Part shown: piece by piece, positions 46,016 to 55,754 of the stretch
Position numbering within the stretch: the stretch's first letter is position 1
Layout: each line of letters opens with the position of its first letter
Source: Sulfoacidibacillus ferrooxidans
Lineage (GTDB): Bacteria > Bacillota > Bacilli > Alicyclobacillales > SLC66
Assembly: GCF_022606465.1 (NCBI RefSeq)
Contig: NZ_JALBUF010000001.1
Span: 372,001 to 436,000, forward strand
Direction of reading: 5' to 3'
Length of the DNA: 64,000 nt
Made by a program: the position numbers and the translations under genes
The notes under the pieces: model-generated
What the model saw: only the letters and a program-made list of their open reading frames with translations
What the model was told of the DNA's origin: nothing
The model's database searches: none

Positions 46016-47830
46016 TTAAAGCTCACTTCCTGTAGTGACAGATGATCTTGTATAGGCCCTAATCATAGCCAGCACCTCATCGCCATAGCGCGCTAATTTG
46101 ACCTCGCCAATTCCCTTTACTGCGCGCATGGCTTCATGCGTTGTTGGCTGCATGGCCGCTAGTTCACGAAGCGTATGATCTGAAAATATGACATATGGAG
46201 GAACGTTTTCGCGCTGTGATAATACTTTTCTCCAGGCGCGTAGTTGCTCAAATAACTGATCATCAGGCACAGCAACTTCTTTTTTTTGAAAGACCTTAAT
46301 AAATACTTGCACTTCGTTTTTTAATACAGCAGCTGCCTTTGACTGAAGCATCAACACCGGGTACTGTCCTGCAGTGACTTTAATATACCCATCTGCGATT
46401 AACGTTTGAATATAGCCAATAATCTCTTTCTCCGTGATCCCGCGCATTAAACCATAGGTGGTCATTTGATCCAAACCTAATTGCATGAGGCGTTTGTCCT
46501 TAGACCCTTTAAGAATAGCCGCTATCATCGTCATGCCAAAACGCTCTTTGACTCGAAAAATGCACGAGAAAATTTGCTGCGCAATCACTGTTATATCTTG
46601 ACGCAGAAAATCATCCTCACAATTGATGCAATAACCACAATGCTCTACCGTATCTTTTTCACCAAAATATCGCAAGATATATGCTCTTAAACATTGCGAA
46701 GTATGACAGTAGTCAGCCATTGCCTGTAGTTTTTGATATTCATAGCGTTTGCGATCAGGCGGTAACTCACTTTGTTCTATTAAAAATTTTTGCACCTGAA
46801 TATCCTGCGCACTATATAAAAGAATACACTCTCCTGGGTCACCATCGCGACCAGCACGTCCCGCTTCTTGATAATAGGCTTCAATATTTTTAGGCATATT
46901 GTAGTGAATAACAAACCGCACATTCGATTTGTCGATGCCCATACCAAAAGCATTCGTCGCAACCATTACACGCGTTTCATCATACAAAAATTGCTCCTGA
47001 CTAATACTTCGCTCATCATCACTCATCCCTGCATGATAACGTCCTACTGCGTACCCTTTCTTTTTTAGCCATTCGGAAAGCGAATCTACTTCTTTGCGCG
47101 TAGTTGCGTAGATAATCCCCGCTTCTTCGCGATGCAAAGAAAGATACTCAGAAACAAATGTCCGTTTATCTTGTCCAGTCCGCACAGAGAAGCGTAAATT
47201 GGCACGATCAAAACCTGTGACTACGATATGTGGATCGCTCATATACAGCTGCTCGCAGATATCTGTAATTACTTCTGGCGTAGCTGTCGCCGTAAATGCA
47301 GCAACGATAGGGCGTGTATCAAGTTGCTCTAAAAAAGGCGCTATCGAAAGATAACTTTTGCGAAAATCATGTCCCCATTGCGATAAGCAGTGCGCTTCAT
47401 CAATAGCAACAAGCGCTGGACGTAGCGTCTGCAATAGTGAAACGAAGCCTTCTGACTCCAACCGCTCTGGCGCAATATAGAGCAGTTGATATTCTCCCCG
47501 CTCGGCATTGTACAGACGTTGCCTAACTTCCTTAATCCCAAGTGTACTATTGATAAATGTAGCAGATATGCCGACATGTTGGAGTGCATCGACCTGATCT
47601 TTCATCAGAGAGATCAAAGGAGAAATAACAAGAGTCAAGCGATCATATACAAGTGCAGGAATCTGATAACAAATCGATTTCCCTCCACCAGTTGGCATGA
47701 TGGAAATCGTATCTCTCCCCTGTAGAATACTTGCAATCGTATTTTCTTGTCCTGTTCGAAACGCATCATATCCATAATATTGCTGTAACAAAGCGCGCGC
47801 TTTGTGCATCCGCGCCGCATCGCTTGACAT
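46016..47830 (-). CDS. recQ: ATP-dependent DNA helicase RecQ
   Basis: 604 residues, full-length RecQ. Helicase motifs: QENTIASILQGRDTISIMPT with GGGKS, DEAHCLSQWGHDF, AFTATATPEV, ATNAFGMGIDKSNVR and QEAGRAGRDG. A zinc-binding RecQ-C region follows (CHTSQCLRAYILRYFG, CGYCINC), then a winged helix and a C-terminal HRDC domain (FSDHTLRELAAMQPTTHEAM). GAGGTGTAAGAG precedes ATG 47830. An extended -10 (TGCTATAGT, 47891-47899) upstream is its probable promoter. Confidence 0.95.
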   Translation of the reverse strand: MSSDAARMHKARALLQQYYGYDAFRTGQENTIASILQGRDTISIMPTGGGKSICYQIPALVYDRLTLVISPLISLMKDQVDALQHVGISATFINSTLGIKEVRQRLYNAERGEYQLLYIAPERLESEGFVSLLQTLRPALVAIDEAHCLSQWGHDFRKSYLSIAPFLEQLDTRPIVAAFTATATPEVITDICEQLYMSDPHIVVTGFDRANLRFSVRTGQDKRTFVSEYLSLHREEAGIIYATTRKEVDSLSEWLKKKGYAVGRYHAGMSDDERSISQEQFLYDETRVMVATNAFGMGIDKSNVRFVIHYNMPKNIEAYYQEAGRAGRDGDPGECILLYSAQDIQVQKFLIEQSELPPDRKRYEYQKLQAMADYCHTSQCLRAYILRYFGEKDTVEHCGYCINCEDDFLRQDITVIAQQIFSCIFRVKERFGMTMIAAILKGSKDKRLMQLGLDQMTTYGLMRGITEKEIIGYIQTLIADGYIKVTAGQYPVLMLQSKAAAVLKNEVQVFIKVFQKKEVAVPDDQLFEQLRAWRKVLSQRENVPPYVIFSDHTLRELAAMQPTTHEAMRAVKGIGEVKLARYGDEVLAMIRAYTRSSVTTGSEL

Positions 47831-47934
47831 CTCTTACACCTCACGCCTCATCCACACTCTAGTGTTTGGATTACAGTATACTCTACCGTAACTATAGCAC
47901 ATTGAGCTTGCGAAACATTCATTTCAATAAAAAG

Positions 47935-47962
47935 GCCCTTTTGCAAACTTCTACAAAAGGGC
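47935..47962 (-). terminator. Intrinsic terminator of the amino-acid permease
   Basis: GCCCTTTTG/CAAAAGGGC, 9-bp perfect stem, 10-nt loop, followed on the - strand by CTTTTTATT; 15 nt after the stop codon. Confidence 0.88.
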
Positions 47963-47977
47963 TTTAGTACGTATCGA

Positions 47978-49408
47978 TTAAGCTGGGTCCGCACTCCGAT
48001 GCCTAGTTGCCAGACCATCAGCTTCATCCAATTCCGTTTTATGGTGTCGCTGTAAATACATGATATACGCTATAACACCAGCCGCAAATACAATGAAAAT
48101 CGCAGGTGAAATCCACAACGGATACACAATGGGCCACACGGATTCATATAGTACAACCCATAAGATTACAGTCGAAAGAACAGGTAAGATAAAGTGGCGC
48201 ACAATATGCATCTGATGCATTTGTCGGTAGAGGCGAATAACAGATAAATTCAGTAGCGTATGCGCAGCCACCAACCCAAATAATACAGCTGTAGTCAACA
48301 CATTAAACGCATTGCTAGGTCCAAGTAAAAAACCAAAGATGAGGCCGACAGCCATAGCGATCGAGGCAAGAACAATTACACCCATGCGGGGAGCAGATTG
48401 CCCGTTGACTTGAGCAAAAGAAGTGTGCGCTAAGCCATCGCGGCTAATGGCATACAATATACGCGAAGAACTTGTAATGAGTGCAATCCCATCTGCAAGC
48501 GCACTATTTAAAGCCAATACAATGAGTGCAATCGCTCCAATTGGGCCTAGATAGTGAAGAAACACGACGACTCCCGGTGCGCCATTGCTAGCGAAGCTAG
48601 CCATCTGATTCAGTCCCCATCCCACTGTTAACGCATAAGCGGACAGCGTGAGTGCAGTTCCTACTAGCGCAAGAGAGATCATAGCCGCCTTCCCAACGAC
48701 TTTGCCACGTGTTTGTACCTTTCCTCGTGCCTCTTCTCCTAGCGGTGCATGGCTTCCCACACCGATAAAACTGGTGATGGCGAAAATCATGCCAAGCGCA
48801 ACCCCTTTAACTCCAACAGGAAACAGCGAAAATGGCTGTAGCGGAACCGCCGGGTGCACACGCGCAATAATAATGATCGATGCGACGATGAGAAAAGCAA
48901 TCTCAACGAGACTAGTGAACGCGATAAATTTAATCGTCGGTCGAATACCAGCGATTCCAAGTAACAATGGCACACCAATAAAAAAGAGGACTGAAATAAT
49001 CCAAATCCAGCTAGGTAACACGATATGAATCATTGCAAAGAGTCCGGGTAAAAATACACCACCAATGTAAATGGGAATACCAGCTACACTGATAATTTGA
49101 TAAAAAATAACCATAAATGCTGTAAATACTGCCGCTCGTGGACCTAATCCAGCCGCCACATATCCATAGTAACCACCAGCTGTCGTTCTGTGTTTAGAAA
49201 GATGATACAGCGTATTGACCTCAATAAACATAATGAGAAAGGCGAGCAGATAAGATAATGGGAGTGCAGCCATTGCAAACGCTGCACCTGCGGTCATAAA
49301 TGCGACCACATCGCAAGATGGAGCCATCCCGCTAATACTCTGACTCACTAACCCCCAAAAGCCCACTGCATTCTCTGCTAGTTGAGTGGATGCTTCTTGC
49401 CTCTTCAT
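47978..49408 (-). CDS. APC-family amino acid permease
   Basis: 476 residues and about 12 helices of the amino acid-polyamine-organocation family. The N-terminus GLVSQSISGMAPSCDVVAFM and the TTAGGYYGYVAAGLGPRAA loop fit. Helix 8 region LALNSALADGIALITSSSRI and ISRDGLA are typical. ATG 49408 follows GGGGGCGAATGT; the longer frame has no site. A promoter with a nearby palindromic region lies upstream. Substrate not determinable. Confidence 0.88.
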   Translation of the reverse strand: MKRQEASTQLAENAVGFWGLVSQSISGMAPSCDVVAFMTAGAAFAMAALPLSYLLAFLIMFIEVNTLYHLSKHRTTAGGYYGYVAAGLGPRAAVFTAFMVIFYQIISVAGIPIYIGGVFLPGLFAMIHIVLPSWIWIISVLFFIGVPLLLGIAGIRPTIKFIAFTSLVEIAFLIVASIIIIARVHPAVPLQPFSLFPVGVKGVALGMIFAITSFIGVGSHAPLGEEARGKVQTRGKVVGKAAMISLALVGTALTLSAYALTVGWGLNQMASFASNGAPGVVVFLHYLGPIGAIALIVLALNSALADGIALITSSSRILYAISRDGLAHTSFAQVNGQSAPRMGVIVLASIAMAVGLIFGFLLGPSNAFNVLTTAVLFGLVAAHTLLNLSVIRLYRQMHQMHIVRHFILPVLSTVILWVVLYESVWPIVYPLWISPAIFIVFAAGVIAYIMYLQRHHKTELDEADGLATRHRSADPA

Positions 49409-49494
49409 ACATTCGCCCCCATACCGGCTACATAAGATGCATCTTCTATGTATCCATGTAGAATAAAACAAAACGTAGTAATTACGATATAATT

Positions 49495-49523
49495 ACCATA
49501 CTACAGCGCTTTGTTTTGGTCAA
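49495..49523 (-). promoter_or_regulatory. Promoter of the amino-acid permease
   Basis: TTGACC (49518-49523), 17-bp spacer, TATGGT (49495-49500) on the - strand. GTAGTA/TACTAC half-sites flank the start region (49475-49505), perhaps an operator. Confidence 0.65.
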
Positions 49524-49561
49524 TAGTAACTATTACTTTTAAACGATTTTATTTCTCATGT

Positions 49562-49591
49562 TTACCTCTATTGAATTGTTAGGTTATACTA
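49562..49591 (+). promoter_or_regulatory. Putative promoter of the MFS gene
   Basis: TTTACC (49562-49567), 18-bp spacer, TATACT (49586-49591). The -35 box is weak. Confidence 0.4.
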
Positions 49592-49701
49592 ATATAGATC
49601 GTCAATAGTCGCTATCGTTTATCTATGGACACTTAGAAGAATTGCCTCTACCTGCACAGTTATGCCCTAAGTCAGCTAAATCATACATGTGGAGGGTACA
49701 T

Positions 49702-50967
49702 ATGACTTCATATCATACGCACACAAAACTTCGCTTCATCATCTTACTGACTGCTTGGGGAATCCTTGTGGGTACGTATGACTTAGGATCTCTTTCTATT
49801 TCATTGCCACAACTCATCATCATGTGGCATCTAGATGGCTTGCAACAGTCTTTTCTTGGTTCCTCTACATTGATTGGCATGGTTTTTGGCAGTATCGGGG
49901 CAGGCGTACTCGCTGACCGTTTTGGACGTCGAAGTATCTTATTGCTGGATTTTGCTACATTTATCATCGCAGAAGTCATCAGTGCCACAGCCCCCGACTA
50001 TACCGTCTTGCTTATCGCACGTTTTATTGTAGGCATTGGCATTGGCGCAGAATTTGCAACTGCATTTCCCTATCTTTCGGAGCTAATACCGGCCAAAACT
50101 CGCGGTCGAGTCATGGCTAGTGTCATGTGGGCAGCCAATTTTGGCATGTTAGCTGCATATGGTGTAGGAGCATGGTGTTTACATGCAGGACCAAGTGGTT
50201 GGCGCTCTACATTAGCGATTGGCGCACTCCTTGCCACACCTTTATTATTTTTTCGTACCATCCTTCCAGAATCAACAGCTTGGCAAAACCATCATATAAC
50301 TTCTCTGAAAGAGTTTACTTCCACATGGAAAAATAAAGCCCTACGTCGCATGTTACTTAGTAATAGCTCCAATTGGTTTTTCTACCAAATAAGTGATCAA
50401 GGATTATCTCTGTTTTTACCGACGTTTTTAATGGAACAATTAGGTTCATCTGTTGTTCGTGGGGTCTTAGCCAGTTTATTAGTTAAAGCTATCACGATCC
50501 CAGCAGCCTTACTCACAGTATTTCTCATAGACCGCACAGGCAGGCGCCCTATACAATTATGGGGATTTTTCGGCCGTACCATAGGGCTTTTTGCTCTTGC
50601 GATGCTTTCCATTTCTATACCAGGAACACATAAACTTTGGGTTATACTAGCTCTCATCGTCACCTATGCTTTTGGCGCATTTGGTCCTGATAAAACAACT
50701 GTTATTCTACCGGCAGAACAATTCCCAACAGAAATACGGGCTTCTGGTCAAGGAATTGCGGAATCCATGGGTCGTATCGGTGGTATCACTGGTGTAGTCG
50801 GCTACGCCTTACTCTCCACCACGGTGAGTAACAGTGCAGGCATTCTATTATTTGCTGTTGCAGCGCTCATCGGATGGATCATCACGATCTCTAGCACAAA
50901 AGAAACCAATCATCAATCCATTACTTTTCTACAAGAATTTGAAAGTACAACAAGCATGGGAAAGTAA
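49702..50967 (+). CDS. MFS transporter, sugar/organic-acid porter type
   Basis: 421 residues, 12 helices. The loop after helix 2 is ADRFGRRSILLLD and the loop after helix 8 is IDRTGRRPIQLWG, the paired D-R-x-G-R-R signature of the sugar porter/aromatic acid group; helix 4 end FPYLSELIPAKTRGRVMA (P-x-x-x-x-R-G) also fits. ATG 49702 has GGAGGG at 49691-49696. It ends eight bases before the convergent perR gene. Substrate unknown; import of a carboxylate or sugar is likely. Confidence 0.88.
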   Translation: MTSYHTHTKLRFIILLTAWGILVGTYDLGSLSISLPQLIIMWHLDGLQQSFLGSSTLIGMVFGSIGAGVLADRFGRRSILLLDFATFIIAEVISATAPDYTVLLIARFIVGIGIGAEFATAFPYLSELIPAKTRGRVMASVMWAANFGMLAAYGVGAWCLHAGPSGWRSTLAIGALLATPLLFFRTILPESTAWQNHHITSLKEFTSTWKNKALRRMLLSNSSNWFFYQISDQGLSLFLPTFLMEQLGSSVVRGVLASLLVKAITIPAALLTVFLIDRTGRRPIQLWGFFGRTIGLFALAMLSISIPGTHKLWVILALIVTYAFGAFGPDKTTVILPAEQFPTEIRASGQGIAESMGRIGGITGVVGYALLSTTVSNSAGILLFAVAALIGWIITISSTKETNHQSITFLQEFESTTSMGK

Positions 50968-50975
50968 GTATCGCT

Positions 50976-51419
50976 TCAATCCGCTTTACGCACATCTAGA
51001 TCTCTGCAATTTTTACATAAGCCGCGAACCTCTATATGGTAAGACCTCATATCAAAATGATGCTCCTGCACTGCAGCACTGATATCAATCTCTGGCAAAT
51101 ACACATCCATCATCATTCCACATCGATCGCAGATCAGATGGTGATGGTTTACAGTATTTAAATCATATCGACTCGCCTTGTCTCCATACCGCAATTCGTG
51201 AATGATATCCGCATCAAGAAATGATTTTAGCGCATTATAAACTGTGGCAAAACTAATCGCAGGAAAATGATTCTTTAAATGACTATAGATCTCCTCAGCG
51301 GTCGGATGAACTTGGCCCATCTGCTTCATTGTTTCAAGTATTGCTACTCTCTGCGGGGTTACACGTAGCTCTGCAGCTTTCAGTATCGGTGTCGCATCCC
51401 ACTCCTCTTGCATGTGCAT
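50976..51419 (-). CDS. perR: Fur-family peroxide regulator PerR
   Basis: 147 residues. PerR-type metal ligands are all placed: VHPTAEEIY (His of the H2O2-sensing site), ASRYDLN (Asp), NHHHLIC (two His) and MMDVYLP (Asp). The structural zinc site is CDRCG and CKNC. The recognition helix is ISFATVYNALKSF. ATG 51419 has GAGGAGG upstream. The gene diverges from a peroxiredoxin gene with a Per box between them. The Asp at the position before the second-site region supports PerR over Fur. Confidence 0.9.
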   Translation of the reverse strand: MHMQEEWDATPILKAAELRVTPQRVAILETMKQMGQVHPTAEEIYSHLKNHFPAISFATVYNALKSFLDADIIHELRYGDKASRYDLNTVNHHHLICDRCGMMMDVYLPEIDISAAVQEHHFDMRSYHIEVRGLCKNCRDLDVRKAD

Positions 51420-51445
51420 TATCAGTTCCTCCTCTTTATATGCTG

Positions 51446-51473
51446 TTGCATATCAGTATAAGTGTAGTATAAT
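51446..51473 (+). promoter_or_regulatory. Promoter of the peroxiredoxin gene
   Basis: TTGCAT (51446-51451), 16-bp spacer, TATAAT (51468-51473). Confidence 0.7.
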
Positions 51474-51488
51474 TACGGCGTGAATAAA

Positions 51489-51503
51489 CAATAATAATTC
51501 TAA
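51489..51503. promoter_or_regulatory. Per box
   Basis: On the - strand TTAGAATTATTATTG, which matches the Bacillus Per box TTATAATNATTATAA at 11 of 14 defined positions. It lies just downstream of the peroxiredoxin promoter, where PerR binding would repress. Confidence 0.65.
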
Positions 51504-51525
51504 TTAAAACTCAGGAGGTTACCCC

Positions 51526-52182
51526 ATGTCTACCACAGAACAGCAAACTTCACTTCCCCAATTAAATGAATTTGCTCCAGATTTCGATGCTGTATCCACG
51601 CAAGGTAAAATCAAGTTGAGTGACTTTAGGGATAAGTGGGTCGTTTTATTCTCCCACCCTTCTGATTTTACTCCTGTTTGCAGCACCGAATTCATCGGTT
51701 TTGCAACGAGAGCTGCAGAATTCGAAAAGCGCAACGTCCAGTTAATTGGATTGTCTATTGATAGCGTACACTCTCACCTAGCCTGGTTGCAAGACCTAGA
51801 ACAAGTTTTCGGAACAAAAGTGCCATTTCCAGTCATCGCTGACCTTGATATGAAGGTTTCCAATCTATATGGCATGATTCACCCTAAAGCGGCTACAACA
51901 GCTGCAGTACGTGCAGTATTTATCATCGATGATAAGGGCGTTCTGCGTGCGATGCTTTACTATCCCATGAGCGCTGGTCGCAATATCTCAGAAATCTTGC
52001 GCTTAATCGATTCGCTACAAACCACTGATCAATATGGGAATTCAACACCTGCAAATTGGAAGCCTGGTGATCCAGTCATTGTTCCTGCACCAACTAGCGC
52101 AGATCACATGGAAACGAAAGAAGAATCTGAAGCCAAAGGGCTAGATTATAAAACGTGGTATTTGCGCCTAAAGACTCTTTAA
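51526..52182 (+). CDS. 1-Cys peroxiredoxin (Prx6/AhpC-TSA family)
   Basis: 218 residues. Peroxidatic Cys in SDFTPVCSTEF (about residue 50) and the Arg site further on; no second cysteine exists in the chain, so this is a 1-Cys enzyme. The C-terminal domain NWKPGDPVIVPAPTS and the ending YKTWYLRLKTL are typical of Prx6-type proteins. It reduces H2O2 or alkyl peroxides with an external thiol. AGGAGG lies eight bases before the ATG. It is probably derepressed by PerR under peroxide. Confidence 0.93.
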   Translation: MSTTEQQTSLPQLNEFAPDFDAVSTQGKIKLSDFRDKWVVLFSHPSDFTPVCSTEFIGFATRAAEFEKRNVQLIGLSIDSVHSHLAWLQDLEQVFGTKVPFPVIADLDMKVSNLYGMIHPKAATTAAVRAVFIIDDKGVLRAMLYYPMSAGRNISEILRLIDSLQTTDQYGNSTPANWKPGDPVIVPAPTSADHMETKEESEAKGLDYKTWYLRLKTL

Positions 52183-52297
52183 AAAGCGTCTGAACTGATG
52201 TAGCACAATGTTGCCGCTACCTGTAGTAGCTGTTTTCATTGCAGTTGGGGTACACAGTCTGTGAAAAAGAAACTTCAAGTTTTTCCGTATGACGATG

Positions 52298-52335
52298 TGA
52301 GAAGAGCCGACATTTAACTTTGTCGACTCTTCTCA
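52298..52335. terminator. Hairpin over the uup stop codon
   Basis: A 15-bp stem (one G-U pair; arms 52298-52312 and 52321-52335, loop TTTAACTT). The uup TAA is in the loop on the - strand and its last codons form one arm. On the + strand ATTTCTTC follows, so it may end the peroxiredoxin transcript. Confidence 0.65.
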
Positions 52336-54230
52336 ATTTCTTCAGCCCGTTCATTCAAGTACGTCCAACGTTCAATGAGATGATCTATCTCTAGCTCGAG
52401 TTTTCTTTTCTCCTTAAAGAGCTCCTCAATCTTTCCATAATCACTTGCTGCTTGCTCCATCTGCTGCAAAATCTTGTTAAGAGCCTCTTCAGCGTTTGCA
52501 ACAAGCTGATCAATTTGTTCGAAGTCTTTCTGCTCTTGATACGTAAATTTCAGTGTCTTGCGCCGTTGCCGGGAATGGTCCGTCTTATCTAGCTGCTCTG
52601 ATCGTTGTCCATGGCCATCGACTTGTTTAGCAAGATCCGTTAGCATCGGGCGTTTAGCAAGATAATCTGTAAAGTTGCCATTGTATGAAGTTATCTCCCC
52701 ATGGCCTTCAAACGCAAATATCTTTTCAGCAACTCGATCTAAAAAGTAACGATCGTGAGAGACAACAATCACTGCACCTGCAAAATCATCAAGAAATGAC
52801 TCCAAAATAGAGAGCGTAGGAATATCCAGGTCATTGGTTGGTTCATCAAGCAAAAGGACATTTGGCGCTGACATTAAGATGCGCACTAAGGCTAATCTCC
52901 GCTTCTCTCCACCTGACAATTTAGCGATAGGCGTCCACTGCATAGATGCAGGAAATAAAAAACGCTCTAATAACTGTGCAGCAGAAAGTCGTTTGCCATC
53001 TACCATATCAATCCATTCTGCCTCTTTGCGAACATAGTCGATGACACGCTCTGTCTCCGTCATGTCTTCATGTTCTTGTAAAAAGTATCCTATCTTCACT
53101 GTCGCACCAATGGTCACTGTGCCCTGATCAGGAACGAGTTGTCCTGCCATGATCTTTAAAAGTGTAGATTTTCCACTCCCATTTGGCCCCACAATCCCAA
53201 GTCTGTCATGCCGCAATACAAGGTATGTAAAATTGCGAATCAATATCTGTTCTCCAAAACCTGTATTTACATGTTCTAATTCAATCACTGTTTTACCAAG
53301 CCGTGAAGCGACCGATGATAATTCTAATACATCATGCGTAGCTGCTGGCGCTTGTTCTAATACATCGTAATAACGTTGTGTCCGTACTTTAGACTTTGTA
53401 CTTCGCGCTCGAGCGCCACGCAATATCCAATTTATTTCATTGCGCAAAAAGTTTTGGCGCTTCTCTTCAGATGCTCTTTGCGATTCTTCGCGAGCAAGTT
53501 TTGCTTCAATAAATGCGTGATACCCGCCAGTGTATCGATAGATATGACCAAAATCCAATTCAAATATGCGATTGACCAAACGATCTAACAAGTAGCGATC
53601 ATGTGTAACCATAAATAATGCACCTTTACGTTTTTGCAAATATTCCTCTAGCCACATCGCATGTTCATGATCGATATGATTGGTTGGCTCGTCTAATATC
53701 AACAAATCACAAGGCGAAATGAATGCGCGCGCAAGCGCAACGCGCTTACGCTCACCACCTGAAAGCGTGCCCACCACTCGTTCAAACTGCGTGATACCTA
53801 GTTTAGTAAGAATCGTCTTTGCTTCATGTTCAAGTTGCCAAGCCGATGACTGATCCAACTGTTCTTGCAATCGGATCAATTGACGCTGATAGGTTGCACC
53901 CTGATCCTCTTGCAGTAACAATGCTTCGTACTCACGCAATAAACGCATAACGGGCATATCACCTGCAAAAACCTGGTTTAAAATCGTCTCCCCCTGATCA
54001 AAAACCGGCTCTTGCGGAAGATAGTGTATCACGGCACCCTGAGACAATGCGATGTTTCCTGTCTCAGGTTTTTCTAGACCTGCAATCACTTTCAGTAGCG
54101 TGGATTTCCCCGCGCCGTTAACCCCTATGAGCCCAATGCGCTCGCCTTCTTCAATACCAAATGATACGCGATCTAATAATGTCTTGTCTCCATATGTTTT
54201 GGATACATTTTCAACTGATAGAATATTCAT
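52314..54230 (-). CDS. ABC-F ATPase, Uup type
   Basis: 638 residues: two ABC domains (GVNGAGKSTLLKV ... LLILDEPTNHIDHE, and GPNGSGKSTLLKI ... VLLLDEPTNDLDIPT) and a C-terminal basic coiled coil (about 560-638, EQIDQLVANAEEALNKILQQ). This Uup/EttA-like layout acts on ribosomes or branched DNA. ATG 54230 was chosen since GAGGG is seven bases upstream; two earlier in-frame starts fit less well. It forms its own unit, 55 nt after the P450 start region on the other side. Confidence 0.9.
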   Translation of the reverse strand: MNILSVENVSKTYGDKTLLDRVSFGIEEGERIGLIGVNGAGKSTLLKVIAGLEKPETGNIALSQGAVIHYLPQEPVFDQGETILNQVFAGDMPVMRLLREYEALLLQEDQGATYQRQLIRLQEQLDQSSAWQLEHEAKTILTKLGITQFERVVGTLSGGERKRVALARAFISPCDLLILDEPTNHIDHEHAMWLEEYLQKRKGALFMVTHDRYLLDRLVNRIFELDFGHIYRYTGGYHAFIEAKLAREESQRASEEKRQNFLRNEINWILRGARARSTKSKVRTQRYYDVLEQAPAATHDVLELSSVASRLGKTVIELEHVNTGFGEQILIRNFTYLVLRHDRLGIVGPNGSGKSTLLKIMAGQLVPDQGTVTIGATVKIGYFLQEHEDMTETERVIDYVRKEAEWIDMVDGKRLSAAQLLERFLFPASMQWTPIAKLSGGEKRRLALVRILMSAPNVLLLDEPTNDLDIPTLSILESFLDDFAGAVIVVSHDRYFLDRVAEKIFAFEGHGEITSYNGNFTDYLAKRPMLTDLAKQVDGHGQRSEQLDKTDHSRQRRKTLKFTYQEQKDFEQIDQLVANAEEALNKILQQMEQAASDYGKIEELFKEKRKLELEIDHLIERWTYLNERAEEIEKSRQS

Positions 54231-54284
54231 CTTCATACCCTCATTCGCAACACGCATTGAACATCATCTCACGCGATGATCCGT

Positions 54285-55694
54285 TTATTTCAACTCATTG
54301 CGCACAGTCATTTTCATCGTTAATCCACCCCGAACGCGCAAGGACACAGATGGTTCAGGATCGATTACTGCATCTTTTTGTAACTGCACATGTCTTTTCT
54401 GTAGGATAACCGCTAAAATCAACGTTGCCTCCATTTTAGCAAAAGTATTGCCAATACAGGTCCGGCTACCTCCGCCAAAAGGAATATACGCAAACTGTGG
54501 CCAAGTATGCGGTTGATCATCTGCAAATCGCTCTGGTATAAACTGTTCAGGATCATCATACCATGCAGGGTTACGATGCATGACATATGGACTAATAATA
54601 AGCGACGATCCTGCAGGGACAGTCACGCCCAATACAGTGATCGGTTCGACTGTCTCACGTAAAATGGTCCAGGCCGGTGGATACAATCGCATCGTTTCTT
54701 GCAGTACCTGGCGCATATACACAAGTTTGCGCACATCTTCAAAACCCGGGCGACGTCCCCCCAGTACATGATCCAGTTCATCATATAGTTTATCTGTCAC
54801 TCTTTTGTCTAGTGCAAGCCGATAAAGCACAAAAGACAACAGGTTTGCTGTCGTTTCATGACCACCGATGATCAGCGTCGCCAATTGATCGCGAATTTCA
54901 TCATCTGGTATCAAATCCTGATCTTCTGTGCGAACTGTATATAAATAATCAAGAACATTGAGCGTGCGACCACTCAACATAGTCGGCGTTCCATGTGCTG
55001 TGCGCGTACATTCATCATCCGCTAGTCGCGCGACTCGCTCCCTCCCTTGCTGCATCACCCGCAATATCACAGCATCAAATTCATGAACTAACCGTTTATG
55101 CTTGCGGTTAGCTGGAAGAGGCAACCATAGTGGAAAGGTGACCGCACTTAGCAATTTATGCGCGCTAAATTGAACACTATGTTCAATAATATCATGCAAA
55201 TTTTCTCGATCTTCTCCTACTTCTACACCAAATAGTGTTTGAAATACAATGTCGAGTGTCAATTCTAAAAACTGCTGAGAAACAGGAAACCATTGATCTT
55301 TAGGCCAAGTCGCTATACGTTCTTCAGTGAGGCGCACGATGTCGTCTGCTGCCGCTGCAAGCATTCTCGTGTGAAACGCAGGTTGCATGATCCGCCTTTG
55401 CTGTGCGTGTTGCTCCCCTTCACTTGTCAACAACCCACGACCTAGAGTTAGGCCCAATATCCGCCCCGACTTTCCTTTGACAACACTTTGCTCAGAGATC
55501 GCAAGGACTTCTCGCACCCACTCTGGATGATGCAGAATATACGAAGGTTGACCGCTCACAGAAGGAATCTTTACGACATCACCAAGTGGCTGCGTGTCCA
55601 TCAAAAATCCAATTGGATCCTTACGAAAGCCGATATATAGTTTCAGTGGATTACCAGAAAGTGTTGCCAACTTGCACGTCACGACAATCACCAC
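54285..55694 (-). CDS. Cytochrome P450
   Basis: About 469 residues. I-helix LIIGGHETTANLL (about residue 265), K-helix ETMRLYPPAW (ExxR), PERF, and the heme loop FGGGSRTCIGNTFAKME with the Cys ligand. No N-terminal membrane helix, as usual in bacteria. A polar insertion (ECTRTAHGTPTMLSGRT) lies before the I-helix. The start is one of several GTG codons near 55694-55682 behind AAGAGG. No ferredoxin gene is nearby, so the redox partner is elsewhere. Fatty-acid or terpenoid oxidation is possible. Confidence 0.92.
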   Translation of the reverse strand: MVIVVTCKLATLSGNPLKLYIGFRKDPIGFLMDTQPLGDVVKIPSVSGQPSYILHHPEWVREVLAISEQSVVKGKSGRILGLTLGRGLLTSEGEQHAQQRRIMQPAFHTRMLAAAADDIVRLTEERIATWPKDQWFPVSQQFLELTLDIVFQTLFGVEVGEDRENLHDIIEHSVQFSAHKLLSAVTFPLWLPLPANRKHKRLVHEFDAVILRVMQQGRERVARLADDECTRTAHGTPTMLSGRTLNVLDYLYTVRTEDQDLIPDDEIRDQLATLIIGGHETTANLLSFVLYRLALDKRVTDKLYDELDHVLGGRRPGFEDVRKLVYMRQVLQETMRLYPPAWTILRETVEPITVLGVTVPAGSSLIISPYVMHRNPAWYDDPEQFIPERFADDQPHTWPQFAYIPFGGGSRTCIGNTFAKMEATLILAVILQKRHVQLQKDAVIDPEPSVSLRVRGGLTMKMTVRNELK

Positions 55695-55754
55695 CTCTTC
55701 TTATCCTTATTATGTTCATTCATCATCTATATAAGTAACTATAAAATCCATATT

